A stretch of DNA of 64,000 bases from Phymatolithon calcareum (Eukaryota > Rhodophyta > Florideophyceae > Hapalidiales). The stretch is from positions 2,480,001 through 2,544,000 of the forward strand of contig OZ345367.1 of assembly GCA_977006965.1 (NCBI GenBank), in the 5' to 3' direction. A program made the position numbers and the translations under genes. Of this stretch, positions 50,800-63,600 are shown one piece after another (positions within the stretch are counted from its first letter, which is position 1; each line of letters opens with the position of its first letter). The notes under the pieces are model-generated. The model saw only the letters and a program-made list of their open reading frames with translations, ran no database searches and had not been told where the DNA came from.

Positions 50800-53700
50800 T
50801 CCATTCACTTCCTCCATGGAGGTTGCGTGCACAATGTCAATTCACAGCAGATTACCCTCACAAATCGATATGAACCCTACTGTGTGCACGCCGATGTTGG
50901 AATGCCGAGCAATCGACTCCAAGACATCCATTTTGGAGACTCCTTGAATTTCATGAGAGAAAGCGATTTTCTCTCTCTACATCACCGTTCCTCCCAAGCG
51001 ACATGATGTCGTGATTCCTCAAGACAGCACCCGTGAGCGACCACTCGTCGCATTGCAAACTGCTTCGACCATTACTGTTAATACTGTACGAAATCCAGTG
51101 GACTCTGCCTTGCACGGTCTTGTGCTGAAATGGGGCTCCCGAGAGCATGCGTTCTTCTTAGGAAGCAGATCTGCTCCAAAACTACTCTAGACAAGTTTGT
51201 ACAAATGGTTCATCCAGTGGATGCTCGAGCATCGAAACAAATTTATTGTCGAGATTGGCAATAACCGCAGCACAAACTGCAATAAAAGGTAGCGAGCAAC
51301 CGGGGAACCCTTGCCATATCTTCGGCAATGCAGTATGTGGGGCTTTTAAAAAACACTGCAAGAATATAATTCGACACTTGCAGTGCAAGCTCCGATTTAT
51401 ATGTCTCTTCTCATTAGAGTGAAAACATGTCCCCTTCACAGCGCCCTCACAAAGCAATGCGTGGACGCGGGCGACGGATGTAAACATAGGGGGCTGACAA
51501 GTTTGAAAAAGCATCTCACATAATGAGCGAGAGATAGAGCGGTGCAAATGACAACACACGGAATAGAAACCATGCCCGTCCGCGACCTGACCACCTCTCC
51601 GAGTGCAAAGAGAGAGCCCGCAGACGCAGCGAGGTAGGTTGAAGCACGTGCAGCACACTATCGGCATGATGCCTCTACGCATCCGATCAAGTTCGCTCCC
51701 TTTACAGTACTGCAGTACAGTACGAACATTTCAGGGCGCACGTGTTCCGCCAGACAGAGCACGTCGTCGGTTCTGGCACACCTGGAGTGGCCGTGCGCAG
51801 CCGTCGTGAATGGACAGACAGTTTGCAAAACAGGGCAACCGCACAAGCACGCGCGTACACGTTGCGCGATTGGGCCGCACGCATGCGGAGGGAGGGACTG
51901 GTGCACTATGCACAAGGAAGACAGTGCTGTACTGTCCCCCACGATGTGCGCGCATGACCGTGGCCGGTCTGCGCATGCGGAACGGGGGACTGCAGTATAT
52001 GCCTTTCGCGTACTGTACTGTACTGTACTGTTCTGTACGCGAAAGGCGTGCGGAACTGATCAGCGGCGCTAACGTCTGCTGGAAGACGCTGCCTGCACTG
52101 GAGCGCACACAACGGCATGCACCACCGGTGCGAGACGGTACAGCGTGCGTGCGTGCGCAACTCACGCATGCGCCGAAGGTGGAGCACGTGCGGAGAATCC
52201 GCGCGGTGGGCCACGTGGCGGAGGCGGCGGATGATGTGCAATTGTGGACTGCACGCGAAGAGACGTGGAAGGGAGGGGTTGACACGTATATGCAGGGCGG
52301 GTCTACGGAGCGTCCGCGGCAGGCTGTCTGCTTTGCGCATATTTAAAGCTTCATTTCTGGCACTCTGGCACGACTCTCTTGACGTGTCTCGCGACTGCAG
52401 CAGACGCCCCCGACACACAATCGGGATGATCCAGACAAGATCATTTTCTTGTACAGTAGGACCTGCCGCTGCGGGAGAGCATCGCTGCAGGCAGGCAGGC
52501 AACGCATTGTTTGCCGTTGGGAGGAGACGATCATCGTAAGGGGAATAGTCCGTACAGCAGTACAGTACAAAACTGTACTGCACCCGACGTGGGTGATTGT
52601 GGTTAACATCGCGCGAGGTATTGTTGTTCGTTGCGACATCGCGAAATGGAGAATCGAAAGTAGTCAACTTGGCAGTATGATAGGAAATCGGAACGCTGTG
52701 TTTAGCTGGGAGAGGGAGAGTGGCAGAAAAAGCACGAGACAGCCGTTGGCAATGATTGGATGTCCTTATCATTAAGACGTTACGTGATGGGTCAATCAAT
52801 AAATTGACCACTTCATGGGCGATTATTGATCATTGTCGCCGTGTTGAGCCCTTCGTGCAAATCGGATCACTTGGTCGTTGCCCTCCCCAGCTGGGAGACA
52901 GCCCACTGTCTCGACGTTCCGAGTATCATACAGTACCAAAAATATGTTTTTGGCATCGGACAACGGTATGATATGGACATCATGTCCATATGATCAGGAT
53001 TGATGTGATATCATTGTCATGCTTCTTCATATTGTTGCATCAATAAAACAACTGTCTGTCTTGCAGATCTGCAATCACAAAAACCTCCATGGGTTTGTTT
53101 ACAGTGTGTTTACCGGCGGAAAACGTCAAATTAATAATCGCCGTGCGCACTTCGGCATGCGGGCGCACATACATCATGTAATAATGTGATAATATGTTAT
53201 ATGCTATCGAAGAAAATTTTTGAGACAATTTACGATGCAAAAAATGAGGTTACAGTTTCTACGCCACGTGTACTGTACGAGGCCGAGCTCGATCCGAATC
53301 TAATAGGAATGGCCATCGATATTTCAATATCAACGAAATATCAGATAACAGAGTATTTTTTGCCATCGATATTTTAATATAATACTGGATCAGATTTTTC
53401 CAAAATATTATTGATTGGAATCATAAGATATATTCGAAACTATCGATGCCGATGCGGTCATCCGTATCATATCGATGCATGCAACATTTCACATCGTGTT
53501 GAATCGGGCATCATGTAAGGTTACTGGGAGTTCAGGTAAATTACAGTATTACTCATCTCCGTTGTTCTATTCAAGGAACTCGTCAAACTGTTTTCAGATA
53601 TCATGCATAAACTGGCTGTTTACGTTGAGGACGGAATGTGCAGAATGCTGCACATCCCTTGTGGGCACCAACATTTGCAAGGATAGCACTCTTCTACTGG

Positions 53701-53880
53701 ATTCTTTACTTCGACGGCGGCCCAACACAGCTCCACAGTGGGCTCTGGGTCTTTCTCGACAATTTAAACCCACGAGCCGTAGCAGATAGACTCTCCTCGT
53801 CGTCCAGCGTTGGTCGTTCAAGACGGTCACATGCTTCGTGAGAGTCCGAGGCACTATGGTGTGGCCATTCGGCGCGCCAC
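50800..53880. other. intergenic with AGTAC motifs and long GC-rich chance frames
   Basis: Several overlapping frames of 120-300 codons on both strands (51182-52811) lack any domain and mirror each other, as expected in GC-rich DNA. The 11-bp palindromic arms of ATATGGACATCATGTCCATAT occur near 52974-52994. CTGTACTGTACTGTACTG lies near 52016-52032. No supported gene. Confidence 0.4.
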
Positions 53881-53882
53881 AG

Positions 53883-53990
53883 CAATACCTAGTGTCTATT
53901 TGACGGAATTTTTCCGTCAATGGAGGGAGTGAGATTCAAATAATTTTGCTATCAATTATCAGGCTCGTCAAAGGCGTCAAGCTCATGGAT
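53883..53990 (-). repeat. second copy of the unidentified transposon end
   Basis: Reverse complement of the arrangement at 4164-4277: GAGCTTGACGCCTTTGACGA (53984-53959 on the minus strand), then a TTGACGGAA/TTCCGTCAA palindrome, then TAGACACTAGG. Confidence 0.55.
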
Positions 53991-54129
53991 AGCAAAAACA
54001 TGCTTTGTACAACAGTCTCAACCAGTTGAGGTACGGCAAATGCAGATGCTGGTTTTTTTGAAGCATCTGTTTAGAGGGGTGCTACTGAGGGCTTTTAAAA
54101 AAGCTCTCTGTAACACCCCTAAGACTGTA

Positions 54130-54377
54130 GGGAAGCAGCTTTTCATAACTTGTTCACAGTTTGAACTGGACTCCGGAGAAATGCTAAGAACGGAAAAGGC
54201 ATTACACTCCATACAACTTTACAACGTCACCATAATTCACAATATGGAGAACGGCGAGTCCCTGTATTAGGGACCAGGCGATATACTTGATTGAACAAGT
54301 TACGAAAAGCTGCTTCCGTACATTCTTAAGAGTGCCAATGAGGGCTTTCAAATAAACAACTAAACAGTTGCAAAAAA
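54130..54377 (+). mobile_element. LINE 3' end (family of 23351-24586)
   Basis: Matches the other copy from TTTGAACTGGACTCCGGAGA through the hairpin GTCCCTGTATTAGGGAC to the end GGGCTTTCAAATAAACAACTAAACAGTTGC and A9. The coding end (ELDSGEMLRTEKALHSI) is open here and stops within the hairpin (TAG). Confidence 0.8.
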
Positions 54378-54422
54378 AAACTTGTTCATTCTTTCTTTCC
54401 TTCTTTATTGCGGAAAGGTCGC

Positions 54423-57400
54423 TCACACTGTCGATAAGCTCCTAAAGCTGTTCTGCAACAGCTTTTCATGGTTCAGAAATTTGAGTATTGCTAAGGGTCT
54501 CTCGCGGTATAGTTCTTCCCTGGTTTTTGTACCAACTCTACCAATAAACTTACGTCTGGAGACGAAACGCCCACCACATCTTAAAATCAGGTGCTCGGCA
54601 GTTGCCTTGCAACCAGAGTTACAGGTTTTGCACATTGGGTCATACGATCTTGTGTCTCCATGCCTAAACACGGAGGAAGAGTCTCCAATCAGCTGATGTA
54701 AGATCACTTCTGCCTGTCTGTGCGATATGGGCAGCTCTCAGGGAATTGTCAGAACGGCGACAGTGAAGGCCTATTGATTGATCGCGCTGCCTCGAGTGTC
54801 AGAGGAACCTTCTGATGATCCAGTAGACTTGATTCGCAAACAGCCCTTCTTGCTAATTCGTCGACAGCATCATTTCTTGGAATTCCGCAGTGACTTGGTA
54901 TCTAAACGCCTTCAACGAATATCTTCTTGGACATCAGTTGCTCCATAAGGCCCCAAAGTGTCCGTATCATTTCCCCATACCTTCGCGGCTGTCCGTTAAT
55001 AGCATCGATGCAGCTCGTGCTGTCTGTGAACCATCTTATAGTGTTTCCAGGTGCAAAGGATAGCTTCAGCGATTCTGGGAAGGCATGAACTGCGGCAAAA
55101 ACCTCCGCGTCGTATGAAGATCCGACAGCTCCAGCGGGCAGCGTCAGTTCCTTCACCGTTTCATTTCCGCGCTTCAGCAAAATCCCCGCACCCCCGACAT
55201 TGTTCGGGACGTTTCTGTACATGCCGAGAATGTCTCCATCCTTATCGCAAAGAATCGCACGCTGCTTCGAAGCTGTCGGGCTTGAGGCATACGCATGTTC
55301 GTCACCGTCGTCATATGAAAGAATAATGTCCGGTGGTTTGCCGTGCCGGGTCTTAAATTTCGACACCGCTGCGTTCTGCTGATGGCGTTGTTCTGGAAAA
55401 TTTCAAGCTTCTCATTGTACCAGCCTTCATCCCATTTAACCGAGACTCGTTCGCCGTGATGAAGGTCGCGCTCGAATTTGGAGGGAAATTCTCCAACGCT
55501 GGCGTCGGTCCATATTTCCAAGTCAGCTGACTGTGTGCCGTCCCGCTCGAAGAAGAAGAAGAAAGGTAGATTTTTATTTAAAAGTTACCAACGCATCTGC
55601 TGACGCTTGGGGCAACTTTTCTAGGGCCAAGAGGTTTTGGCTAGATTCTGTCTATGGAAGAGTTTCTTTTCTTGTTGGTGTAACACGATTCAGTGGACTA
55701 CAAAAACCCACCTCTGGTCTCCTTCGGGACCTCGAGGGGGAAAATTACTCCCCTGTCCTGTGACACGCTGTGATTTCAAGTTGCGGGCCGTCCTTACTTG
55801 TCCACAGCCTGATGCATAGTTAGGAGCTCGTCGAGTGCTCGCTTAGTCCAGGCGCTGTCCTCTTTGGAGAGCCTGTCTTTTGCGAGGCCGTTTATCACGT
55901 CTTCGATGGCATCTTTCCCACATTGGCCGATGAGTTCGATAAGGGTGGAGGTGCTCATGGGAGGGAACATTCCAAATGACCACTTGATTGCAAGTGTTCT
56001 GTGCCTTCTTGAGTTGAAGAGAAGAGAAGGTGCGGGGGTAACGACACTTTCGCGTGAGGTATAGGTTGCTTTTTCGACTTTTCCACATCCTCTGCGGCCT
56101 CCAGTATCTTGTTTCTTTGGTATTTCTTGATGCTTGTCGTAGCTGTCCTTTCGCTTGCAGCTTCGCACAGGAAGCCATTCACTCTCGCGTGGACAATATC
56201 TCTCTCCGCTTCTAGACGTTCCTTGTTCGCGATCTCTGTTGTTGGACCAGATATCAGCCCATCGCGTCTTCTTATCAATCTCTGCACAAAGCGTCTTGCA
56301 AGGACGTCTCTTCTTCCCTTGGGTTGGAGGATTCGACACATGGCCCTGTACCTGTCCAAGCTTCTTTTTCCTGGTTTCCCAAGGATTTGCCCGAAGAACA
56401 TAGATTCAACCTTCCTGACTTCCGACGCCACCTTCGCGGTCCAAGGCGTGAGGTGTAGAGCATATTCCCATCTTGACTGCACAAGAGATTTGTACAACCT
56501 AATCGCCCTCGCAGGGTGGACACCATTGGAATCCTCGTGGTCTCTCGTCTGTATGAATGAAGGATCTAGAAATGGAATAACTATTTCGGCGATCTCTGTT
56601 TCCAGCACCTTCCTTATTCTCTCTGCAAGCTTATTCCTTGGTACGGAGTCGTAGGCAGCTTTAAGGTCTAAGACTGCCACGCAGCTGTGGCCTGATTGTC
56701 GGAGGGCTTCAGCATGGAGAAGCGCCAACTCGGTGCCCTTTCGTTTCTGGAACCCAAGCTGTGAAATATTGAACTTGTATTTTCTTCTGATCATCTTGTC
56801 TAAGGCCATTTCGATAATCTTCCTCGTGTGGCTTAAGAGGGAGATTGGGCGGTAGCTCGTCGGCATTGCTGTATCTCCATCCTTGTATATAGGTACAATT
56901 TCTGCTGTTCTCTATGCCAAGGGTGTGGTTTGCAAGCGACCACAAGCTTCCCAAATCGCAAATAGTACTCTTGTGCTTAGTACTGGGTCCACTTTTAGCA
57001 TTTCGGTTTGTACCTGTCCAGTCCAGGGGCCTTACCAATTAGACTATCCCTGATTGCCGCTTCTATGTCGATTCGAAAAGTCCAAGGGGGAGCAAACGAT
57101 TTAGTATCTCCGAGCCATCCTTCCTCGGAGCAGCAGAGGCTTGAGAGGTGGGCAAGAAACAGAGCAGGTGACAGCGTACTTCCTTGCTTGACGTTTTCGA
57201 TCTTTCGCCTGGATAGAGCTCTTGCCATTTTGGACGTCTTCTCAAGAGCTACTGCTTTCTGGAGTTCGTCCAGGTCATCCAGGAATCGCTTGTAGGACGC
57301 TTTCTTGGCGCCAATTACCTCTTTGCTCATTTTTTTCTTGAAATTCTTGTGAGCTAGAATATCGACCTCGCTCTTTGTTTTCCGCGCTCTTCTAAACAGC

Positions 57401-58205
57401 TTTGTTCTTTGTTTTGCCATCTCCCTAAGAGTGGGCGTCCAGAACGTGTTTCGAGCTCCTTCCATTGGAACTGTTTTCCTCCAAGGCTGGATAAAGATCC
57501 CCACAATAGATTCATAAATTGAATCCAGATCCCTGGGGGGCTGGCGTGCTTTTAGACGCATGATTTGTGTAGGCAGACTGTGGCGATATTCCGTTCGTAC
57601 ATTTTCGACGACCTCCGGGTCCAATCTGCTCTTCGCCGATATAACCTCTTTGCGTCTTTGCCTTGGTACTGTTGTCGGAACACTCGTCAACGCAGGCCTA
57701 TGCTGGAGGTTACTCTCCCAGGGGCCGTTCGGCGATGTAGCCGATGCCGTCCTGCTCGAGAAGAAGAGCCTGAACGGCTAATTTCTTTTCCCTCTCTCCA
57801 TCCTTTGCAGAGATGGACGTCAGGAAGCTGCAGAACTTATTCTTCGAGAGGTCTTTCCCAATTGGTGGATGAAATACCTCTCGCGGAAGCGCCAGAATTC
57901 CTTTTTCAGCTAGCTGCTGGGTGCTGGTCTCACGCCAGAAATGCGCTTGACTTTTGGGTTTCGTCACGCGAGAATTCATAGCGCCTGCGACAGGGGTGTT
58001 CGTCGGCATCCGTAACGCTTTTTAAATCGCCATGGTAGCCTCTTTCCCGCCGAAATCCTGGAGAGTCGTCACTCCTGCTAACAATCGAAGTTTCGAGATC
58101 TTGGTGGGTTTCAGGCAGCCAGTAGCTACGCGAGCAGCTTCGTTCCTTGCAGTTTCCACATGCTTGATGTGAGTCTGAGCCCCGTGTACAACGTAGGCCG
58201 CCGAT
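54423..58205 (-). mobile_element. LINE with RNase H (copy A), split by another LINE
   Basis: Minus strand: RT C-terminal part (58205-57745: HIKHVETARNEAARVATGCL, KISKLRLLAGVTTLQDF; one stop at 58020), interrupted by LINE B (55560-57745). Then RNase H (55555-54902: EIWTDASVGEF, GAVGSSYDAEVFAAVHAF, TIRWFTDSTSCIDAI) and the terminal zinc-binding CKTCNSG...AEHLILRC (54640-54570). The two halves meet at nearly equal sequences, CTTCTTCTCGAGCAGGACGG and CTTCTTCTTCGAGCGGGACG, an imperfect TSD of about 20 bp. RNase H in a LINE points to the I/Tad/R1-like groups. Frameshifts make it non-functional. Confidence 0.75.
55560..57745 (-). mobile_element. LINE (copy B) nested in copy A, RT core deleted
   Basis: Minus-strand fragments: a linker upstream of RT (57690-56995: NTFWTPTLREMAKQRTKLFR, IEAAIRDSLIGKAPGLD), RT start (56866: PTSYRPISLLSHTRKIIE, QLGFQKRKGTELALLH, VAVLDLKAAYDSVP with the first catalytic Asp), then an abrupt jump to the C-terminal part (RAIRLYKSLVQSRWEYALHL). 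The segment with the YADD catalytic pair is missing. The end encodes RHRTLAIKWSFGMFPP (about 56000-55950), the domain also seen at 22430 and 23600. The 3' end reads TTTAAATAAAAATCTACC then (CTT)n. Confidence 0.75.
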
Positions 58206-58210
58206 CCGTA

Positions 58211-58345
58211 TTGTTCATTCTAGTATATCGCTTTGTCCCGAATTTAGGGACTTGTCGTTTTCCATATTGTCAATTATGGTGACGCTGTAGAGTAGTATGG
58301 AGTCTAATACTTTTTCCGTTCTTAACATTTCTCGGGAGTCCAGAT
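58211..58345 (-). repeat. LINE 3' untranslated fragment
   Basis: Matches 23430-23555 (TTCATTCTAGTATATCGC, GACGCTGTAGAGTAGTATGGAGTCTAAT), including the region of the stop-codon hairpin. Confidence 0.75.
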
Positions 58346-58349
58346 GCAG

Positions 58350-59257
58350 ATGCTGTTGTCGCAACATATGTTGCGACACCATCAAGTTTACAACATGATG
58401 TGCGTACCAGGGTTGTTTTACTCACTTAGCAAACTCTGCAGTTGATTTGCGCTGCAAAAGAAGTGGACATCCCATTCAAAGTCTTCCTCTTCTTCTTCAT
58501 GAGAGTTAAGCGGTCCCAACACCGCTCTCGAACGTAAATACAGGATCTGAATTGACTGAACGTCGACGACTAGTACGGGAGTGAAATGAGTTATCAATGA
58601 CTTGCTTGGTCTTCGCTGCGTCATGTGCTGGCACTTTGGTCGAAACAGAAACGAGATAAGCTGTTGCAGAACAGCTTCTGGCGCTCACCCTCCGTGTGAG
58701 CGATCTTTCCGCAATAAAAGAAAGAATGAAACGAGATATCAACCACGCAGTTTGTCTGAACAAATATGTTCGCGGGACCATTACTGAGCCCTGACTTTCA
58801 TCTTCATACGTAAACTCTCTTAGGGGCATCGAATAAGCGTGCCAATTTGACCACGGGAAGTCTACTGCATATAGCTTACTTGAAGTTGAGAGACGGCAAC
58901 TACAACGCGAGAAGACGCGTCCTTCAGCAGGAGCCAGCACACACCACTGTACGCTTTCCCTTCCATAGCTGTAGACGTATTCGCACCAAAATATCAATTA
59001 AGAGCGCGAACTCTTTCCCCTACTTGGACATAGAACTTGGTGTTCGAACTACTGAATGCCTTGAACAACAGTACTTGGCTCATGGTCAATAGTGGTGAAA
59101 TCCAGCTTGTCTTGCGATGCTTGGTCCCAAGAAGCTTGCAGAACGTAGCTGAGAGAGTCCTCAAGAGGGGGTCCCGTGCTTCTGTGGATTGCACTGTACC
59201 TTGGTTGGTCTTCTGGTTAGCTTTTGATTCCGAATGCAGCTGGTAAATTAGCTTTTT
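58350..59257. other. no recognisable gene
   Basis: A 163-codon minus-strand frame (58506-58997) without recognisable domain. A near-palindrome GTCGCAACATATGTTGCGAC lies near 58358. Nothing else supported. Confidence 0.3.
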
Positions 59258-59636
59258 CCGATGAAGATTGGCGATGATTTGTACTGTAAGGAGGCCTTGG
59301 CGTTAAAACACTTTGCCGGCGTGGGCTTCGCTCAGGCCGCCGAGCAGGCTCAAGCACATTTAGCAGGCTTTTTCATAGACGTGATAATGCGAGTCAGAGA
59401 CCTTCGATGGAACTGGCTTGGTCACATTCTCAGAATGGACGAGCGCCGCCTGGTCCGCCAGGTGCTGATCCAATGCGTCAGACCAACTCATGAATCAATC
59501 TTTGGTGACTTACCTAGCCTAGACATCCAAACCGCAGTTCGCTAACAATAGAGTAGAGTGGAAAAAACTTAGACCCTCGAATCGCTGCTAGACCCATTAG
59601 GGGAAAAGGCAAAATGAATGAATGAATGAATGAATA
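59258..59636 (+). mobile_element. LINE 3' end with ATGA microsatellite tail
   Basis: The frame 59261-59545 contains RVRDLRWNWLGHILRMDERRLVRQVL, the C-terminal WLGH-RM block found after RT in many LINE polyproteins. It is followed by GGGGAAAAGGCAAA and ATGAATGAATGAATGAATGA (59613-59632). Tails of short tandem repeats are typical of RTE- and CR1-like LINEs. A related coding fragment is at 874-950. Confidence 0.7.
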
Positions 59637-60054
59637 ACATGAGGTCAACATTTTAGCCGAAAACTTTGAGAAAATAACGAGTACATAGAAAGTTCCAAAA
59701 AATCTCAAAAATTTCAGATCAAATTGAACGCCGACAGACAACCGTTTAGGCACTGCTGCCCTATTTGCATGCCTCGCCATGAATTGCGTTTCATTCTGCC
59801 CACAAAAGGTGATACTGCAAGGAGAGCAACTGGCAATACACGCTGTACTGTACCTGTTTCCACCAATGGTCCAAGAAACCTTACATCGAATCAAGTAAAA
59901 ATATCGACCATGGTCTATAAAGTGCACTTTTTGATACTACAGTATACAATTTGTTTCATACAACGTTCAACTGATTTTATCATTAAAAAAATAGCTATGA
60001 TACCCCCTCTGCGTTACTCCCCTTCTAACCTTCCTCTGCCCACAGTTTCGCCTA

Positions 60055-60472
60055 CAGTCAGACCTCGATAAATGGAACCTCTTTTTTAGAATAACCTCGG
60101 TTATCAGCATAATCGGGTGCTCCACGAATACCGAATCCGCCTAAATTTAACGAAAATTAAAGGATTCTAGAAAATTTGATAGGGGGATTTTTTCATGTTC
60201 GAGGTCACTGGGCACACCTTAAATTTTGTTATAATTTTGTTTAGCGTACACGGAGCATATCCTCACTCGTAGAATACTGTAAGTACTTTTCATGTTTCTC
60301 CTGCCACTGGCATACAGTACAGTACAGTAAAAGTTGACACAGTGGTGTAAAGCTACTGTTCGGCACACGTGTGATCCAAAACTTATGATTCAAAATTCGA
60401 CTTGAGAATAACCTCGATTTTGAGAATATTGGACCATTCCACATTGCCCATCCATTTATCGAGGCCTGACTG
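60055..60472. mobile_element. Tc1/pogo-like MITE (418 bp)
   Basis: Ends CAGTCAGACCTCGATAAATGG and, reversed, CAGTCAGGCCTCGATAAATGG (one mismatch in 21), flanked by TA (60053-60054 and 60473-60474). No transposase. It lies 200 bases before the NLR gene and may influence its promoter. Confidence 0.85.
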
Positions 60473-60674
60473 TACAGTAGTACTGTACAGAATGCCGAGG
60501 TTCGAATTATTTCCCGCAATGTTGACATACTGTATGATACAGTACAACTGCACAATGTTCTGAAGAGCTTCAGTCGCATAGTGCCGCTCTTCGTAGCACA
60601 AGCCCTTATGAACACTGAACCTTTCTCTATTCCCTAATTTTTGCACGTCCGAGAACCAACTTCAGTACTCGTCA

Positions 60675-63600
60675 ATGAACAGTTCCGCACATATTCCCGC
60701 CATGTCGCCAACTCCGAATGTTTCTGAAAATTTATTTCCGAAAGCCTTGGTGTACCAGTCAGAGGAAGACGCGCGGTCGACACAGGCCAGCCCCCGGAAA
60801 GCGTGGCTTGCTTTCGCGAGCGCCCTGCGCTGGAAGTATGTCAAGGATGCCACCAACTTGGAAGCCCCACTCACGCTGTTGGACTTTCGCTGCGATGAAT
60901 GTCTCGTACTTGACCGGCTTCCCACGGACGCCGCTTGGAAACATGTGGAAGATGCGGTGCGCCCGTTCCAAGGCAACACAGATGGAGGTCCAGCGCTTTG
61001 CGTTTCCGGTCGATTACCCTCACGTATCCCAGTTGTGCGCGGCAGAAAGACCGTCGTCATCGTCGCCAGCTCTGAGAGTGAGAGAAGTGACTGGATCAGT
61101 ACTCTGCGAGTCCGAATTGCGCCATGGAAGGCATTGATGGAGATATACAGAACGCTAGTTTCTAGTAGAGTCTCGAGCGGTGTCCCGGTCCTCGCGATTG
61201 CCAGTGTTATTCACGATCAAGTTGCATCAAAACGCCATTTGATCATGCCCCCTGTCTCGGCCGCCGCTGGAACGTCGCACTACAGTGATAGTGGTTCTGG
61301 GTCTCCAATTTTACGATTGGCCGATACCCTGGATTCTTCGAGCAGAATTCCAGAGTTCGTGGAGTCAGTGGCTATCATTGTCAAGGTACTCCGTGAAAGC
61401 GTACCGAATGTTGCGGAGACGGCTGAAAGAGTCGCCGACGTCGCCAAGTGTGTTACCGTGGTGGGCGCAGCTTTTCAGGTGGTAGCGCTTGGAGCAAGAC
61501 TCGCGCACATGGTGTGTGAAGGAGCTCGCGGCCGTCAAATTCTGCCAAGACTTCGCTCAGAGCTTGAAACGCTATCGGTCGCCGCATCGGAAAGCACAAT
61601 TGCTGTTCTGAATCCCGAGGCAGGAATCGACGACTTGCGGATTGAAACCATTTTCAAGTTTCAGGAAGAGTGCATGCAGACTCTCGAAGGCATAGAAGAT
61701 CAGCTGATGCGAGGCAAAGTCTGGCAAGCAATGAGCTCGAGTATGGTGAGCGATGCTGAGTCGAAGGTAAAATCATTTCATGAGAGATTGGTCGCCATCC
61801 GGAATACCGGTGATGTCGCGATCGTCAAGGTTGCTGTCGACGAAATGAAGAGGGAGATTGATAAGAACCAAACGTTAGGCAATGTTGGCAGCAGTGGTTA
61901 TAATGGGGATGTTTTGCCTATGCCGAGTCTCTCACCATACTTTGTTGGTCGTGGCAAGGAACGAGAGAAATTGCAAAATATATTGCAACGCTTCGGAAGC
62001 GCCGCCATTACTCAGTATGGAGGTGCTGGGAAGACACAGTTGATGATGTCTTTTGCCGAGTCAGCGCGAAGGAACGGGCTTGTACCTGGTGGTGCGTTTT
62101 GGGTCGCAGTGGCGGGCAATGAGGCTCAAATATTGTCGTCAGTGGGAGATTTCGCGCAACGACTCGGTCGGTTTTATTTACCTGAAAGCGAGAGATCCAG
62201 TGTTGGACCGGTTATTGGGGCGTTACGTCGAGCACTGGACAGTGTAGAAGGTCGTTGGATGCTTTGTTTAGACAACGCCGACGACGAAGAGGCCGCTGAA
62301 GTTCTCGGAGAGATTGCTAAATTAGCAGAAGAAGAGTGCGGTTGGATGATCGTGACGTCAAGACGGGGGGATCCCATGCTATGGTCTGGACTGGCGGAGG
62401 GGCAGATGCTGAAGTTATCGCCATTAGAGGAGGAGGACGCAATGCTTGTACTATTGAAATTCAAGAATGCGGAAAGTAGGAGGGCCAAGGGCGATACAGC
62501 GATATACTCAGCTCTGGAACGACTAAAATATGAAGATCCCGAGGAGTATCGTGCACTCGCCGACCTTGGGGGGAGAAAGGAGATGTATGGTCTCGCGGGC
62601 CTTCCTTTAGCCCTTGTGCAGGCTGGGAGCTACATTGCAAGCGCGGGAATAACAATTGCCGAATATGTTGAGGTGTACAAGAAACAGTGGAAAAACGAAG
62701 ACTTGTCGTTGGTCTTTCGCAAAGCAATGAAGTCATATGGCGTACGTGAGGAGCAAAGAGCGATTTGGACTACATGGAAAGTCAATATGTCTAAGTTGGA
62801 CCGGCTTTCAAGAAGTGTGCTACGTGCGGTTGCAATGTTGGGTGACAGAGGCATTCCGGAGGGTCTGATGAAGCGCGTCGTAATGGAATGTTCTCGGGAT
62901 GAGGCGATGGGTGAAAGTTCGAATCTTCCTTATTTCAACATTGTGAAGCTCGAACTGGTGAATGAGGCATCCCTGCTGTCGATGGAAAATGAGAGTGGGA
63001 CAACCAGAAATACAGTCTTCAAGCTGCACACAATGATTCGACTTTGTGTTCGAACAGATGCGGGGACAGAGCGTCGTGCATGTCAGAGTCGTGCGCTGCG
63101 AGCAGTGCATGCGTGCGTATCGCAGGTTCTGGAGGAGGACGGATTTAATTTCAATTCTTTGCCTGGTGTGTATGTGGAAACGATGCGATATCTGCTACCT
63201 CATGCAGTCAGTGTTGTGAAAGAGCAGATGCAGGTGACCAGACGGATTGCAATGGAGATGTTTGCAACCAAATCAGAGCCACTTGCCAATTTTGCGATTG
63301 ATATGTTGCTTTCAAGCGGACGAGCAAGGGAGGCTGATGATCTTTGTTCCATAGTGCTTCCATTAGTATCTTGGGAAGATAGAAAACTGGACATGCGAGA
63401 ACTTGCGTCCAAACTTGTTTTCGCGCTCACGTGCGTGAGGACGATTGAGGAAACAAAGCGACAGCAAGATCGGGAAAAGTGGTTCAAATACATCCTTCTT
63501 CGCAGTAGAGCTCGCTATGCCATTGGGCAATTCAGGGACTCAGAGAGCGACGCGCGAAATGCACTTCGTAAGATTCAGAGTGGAGGCCAAAATTGGCATA

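Noticed and set aside
51731-52811. Long overlapping frames on both strands (up to 301 codons)
   Set aside because: No domain, biased composition, and mirror-image frames typical of GC-rich DNA; left unannotated.
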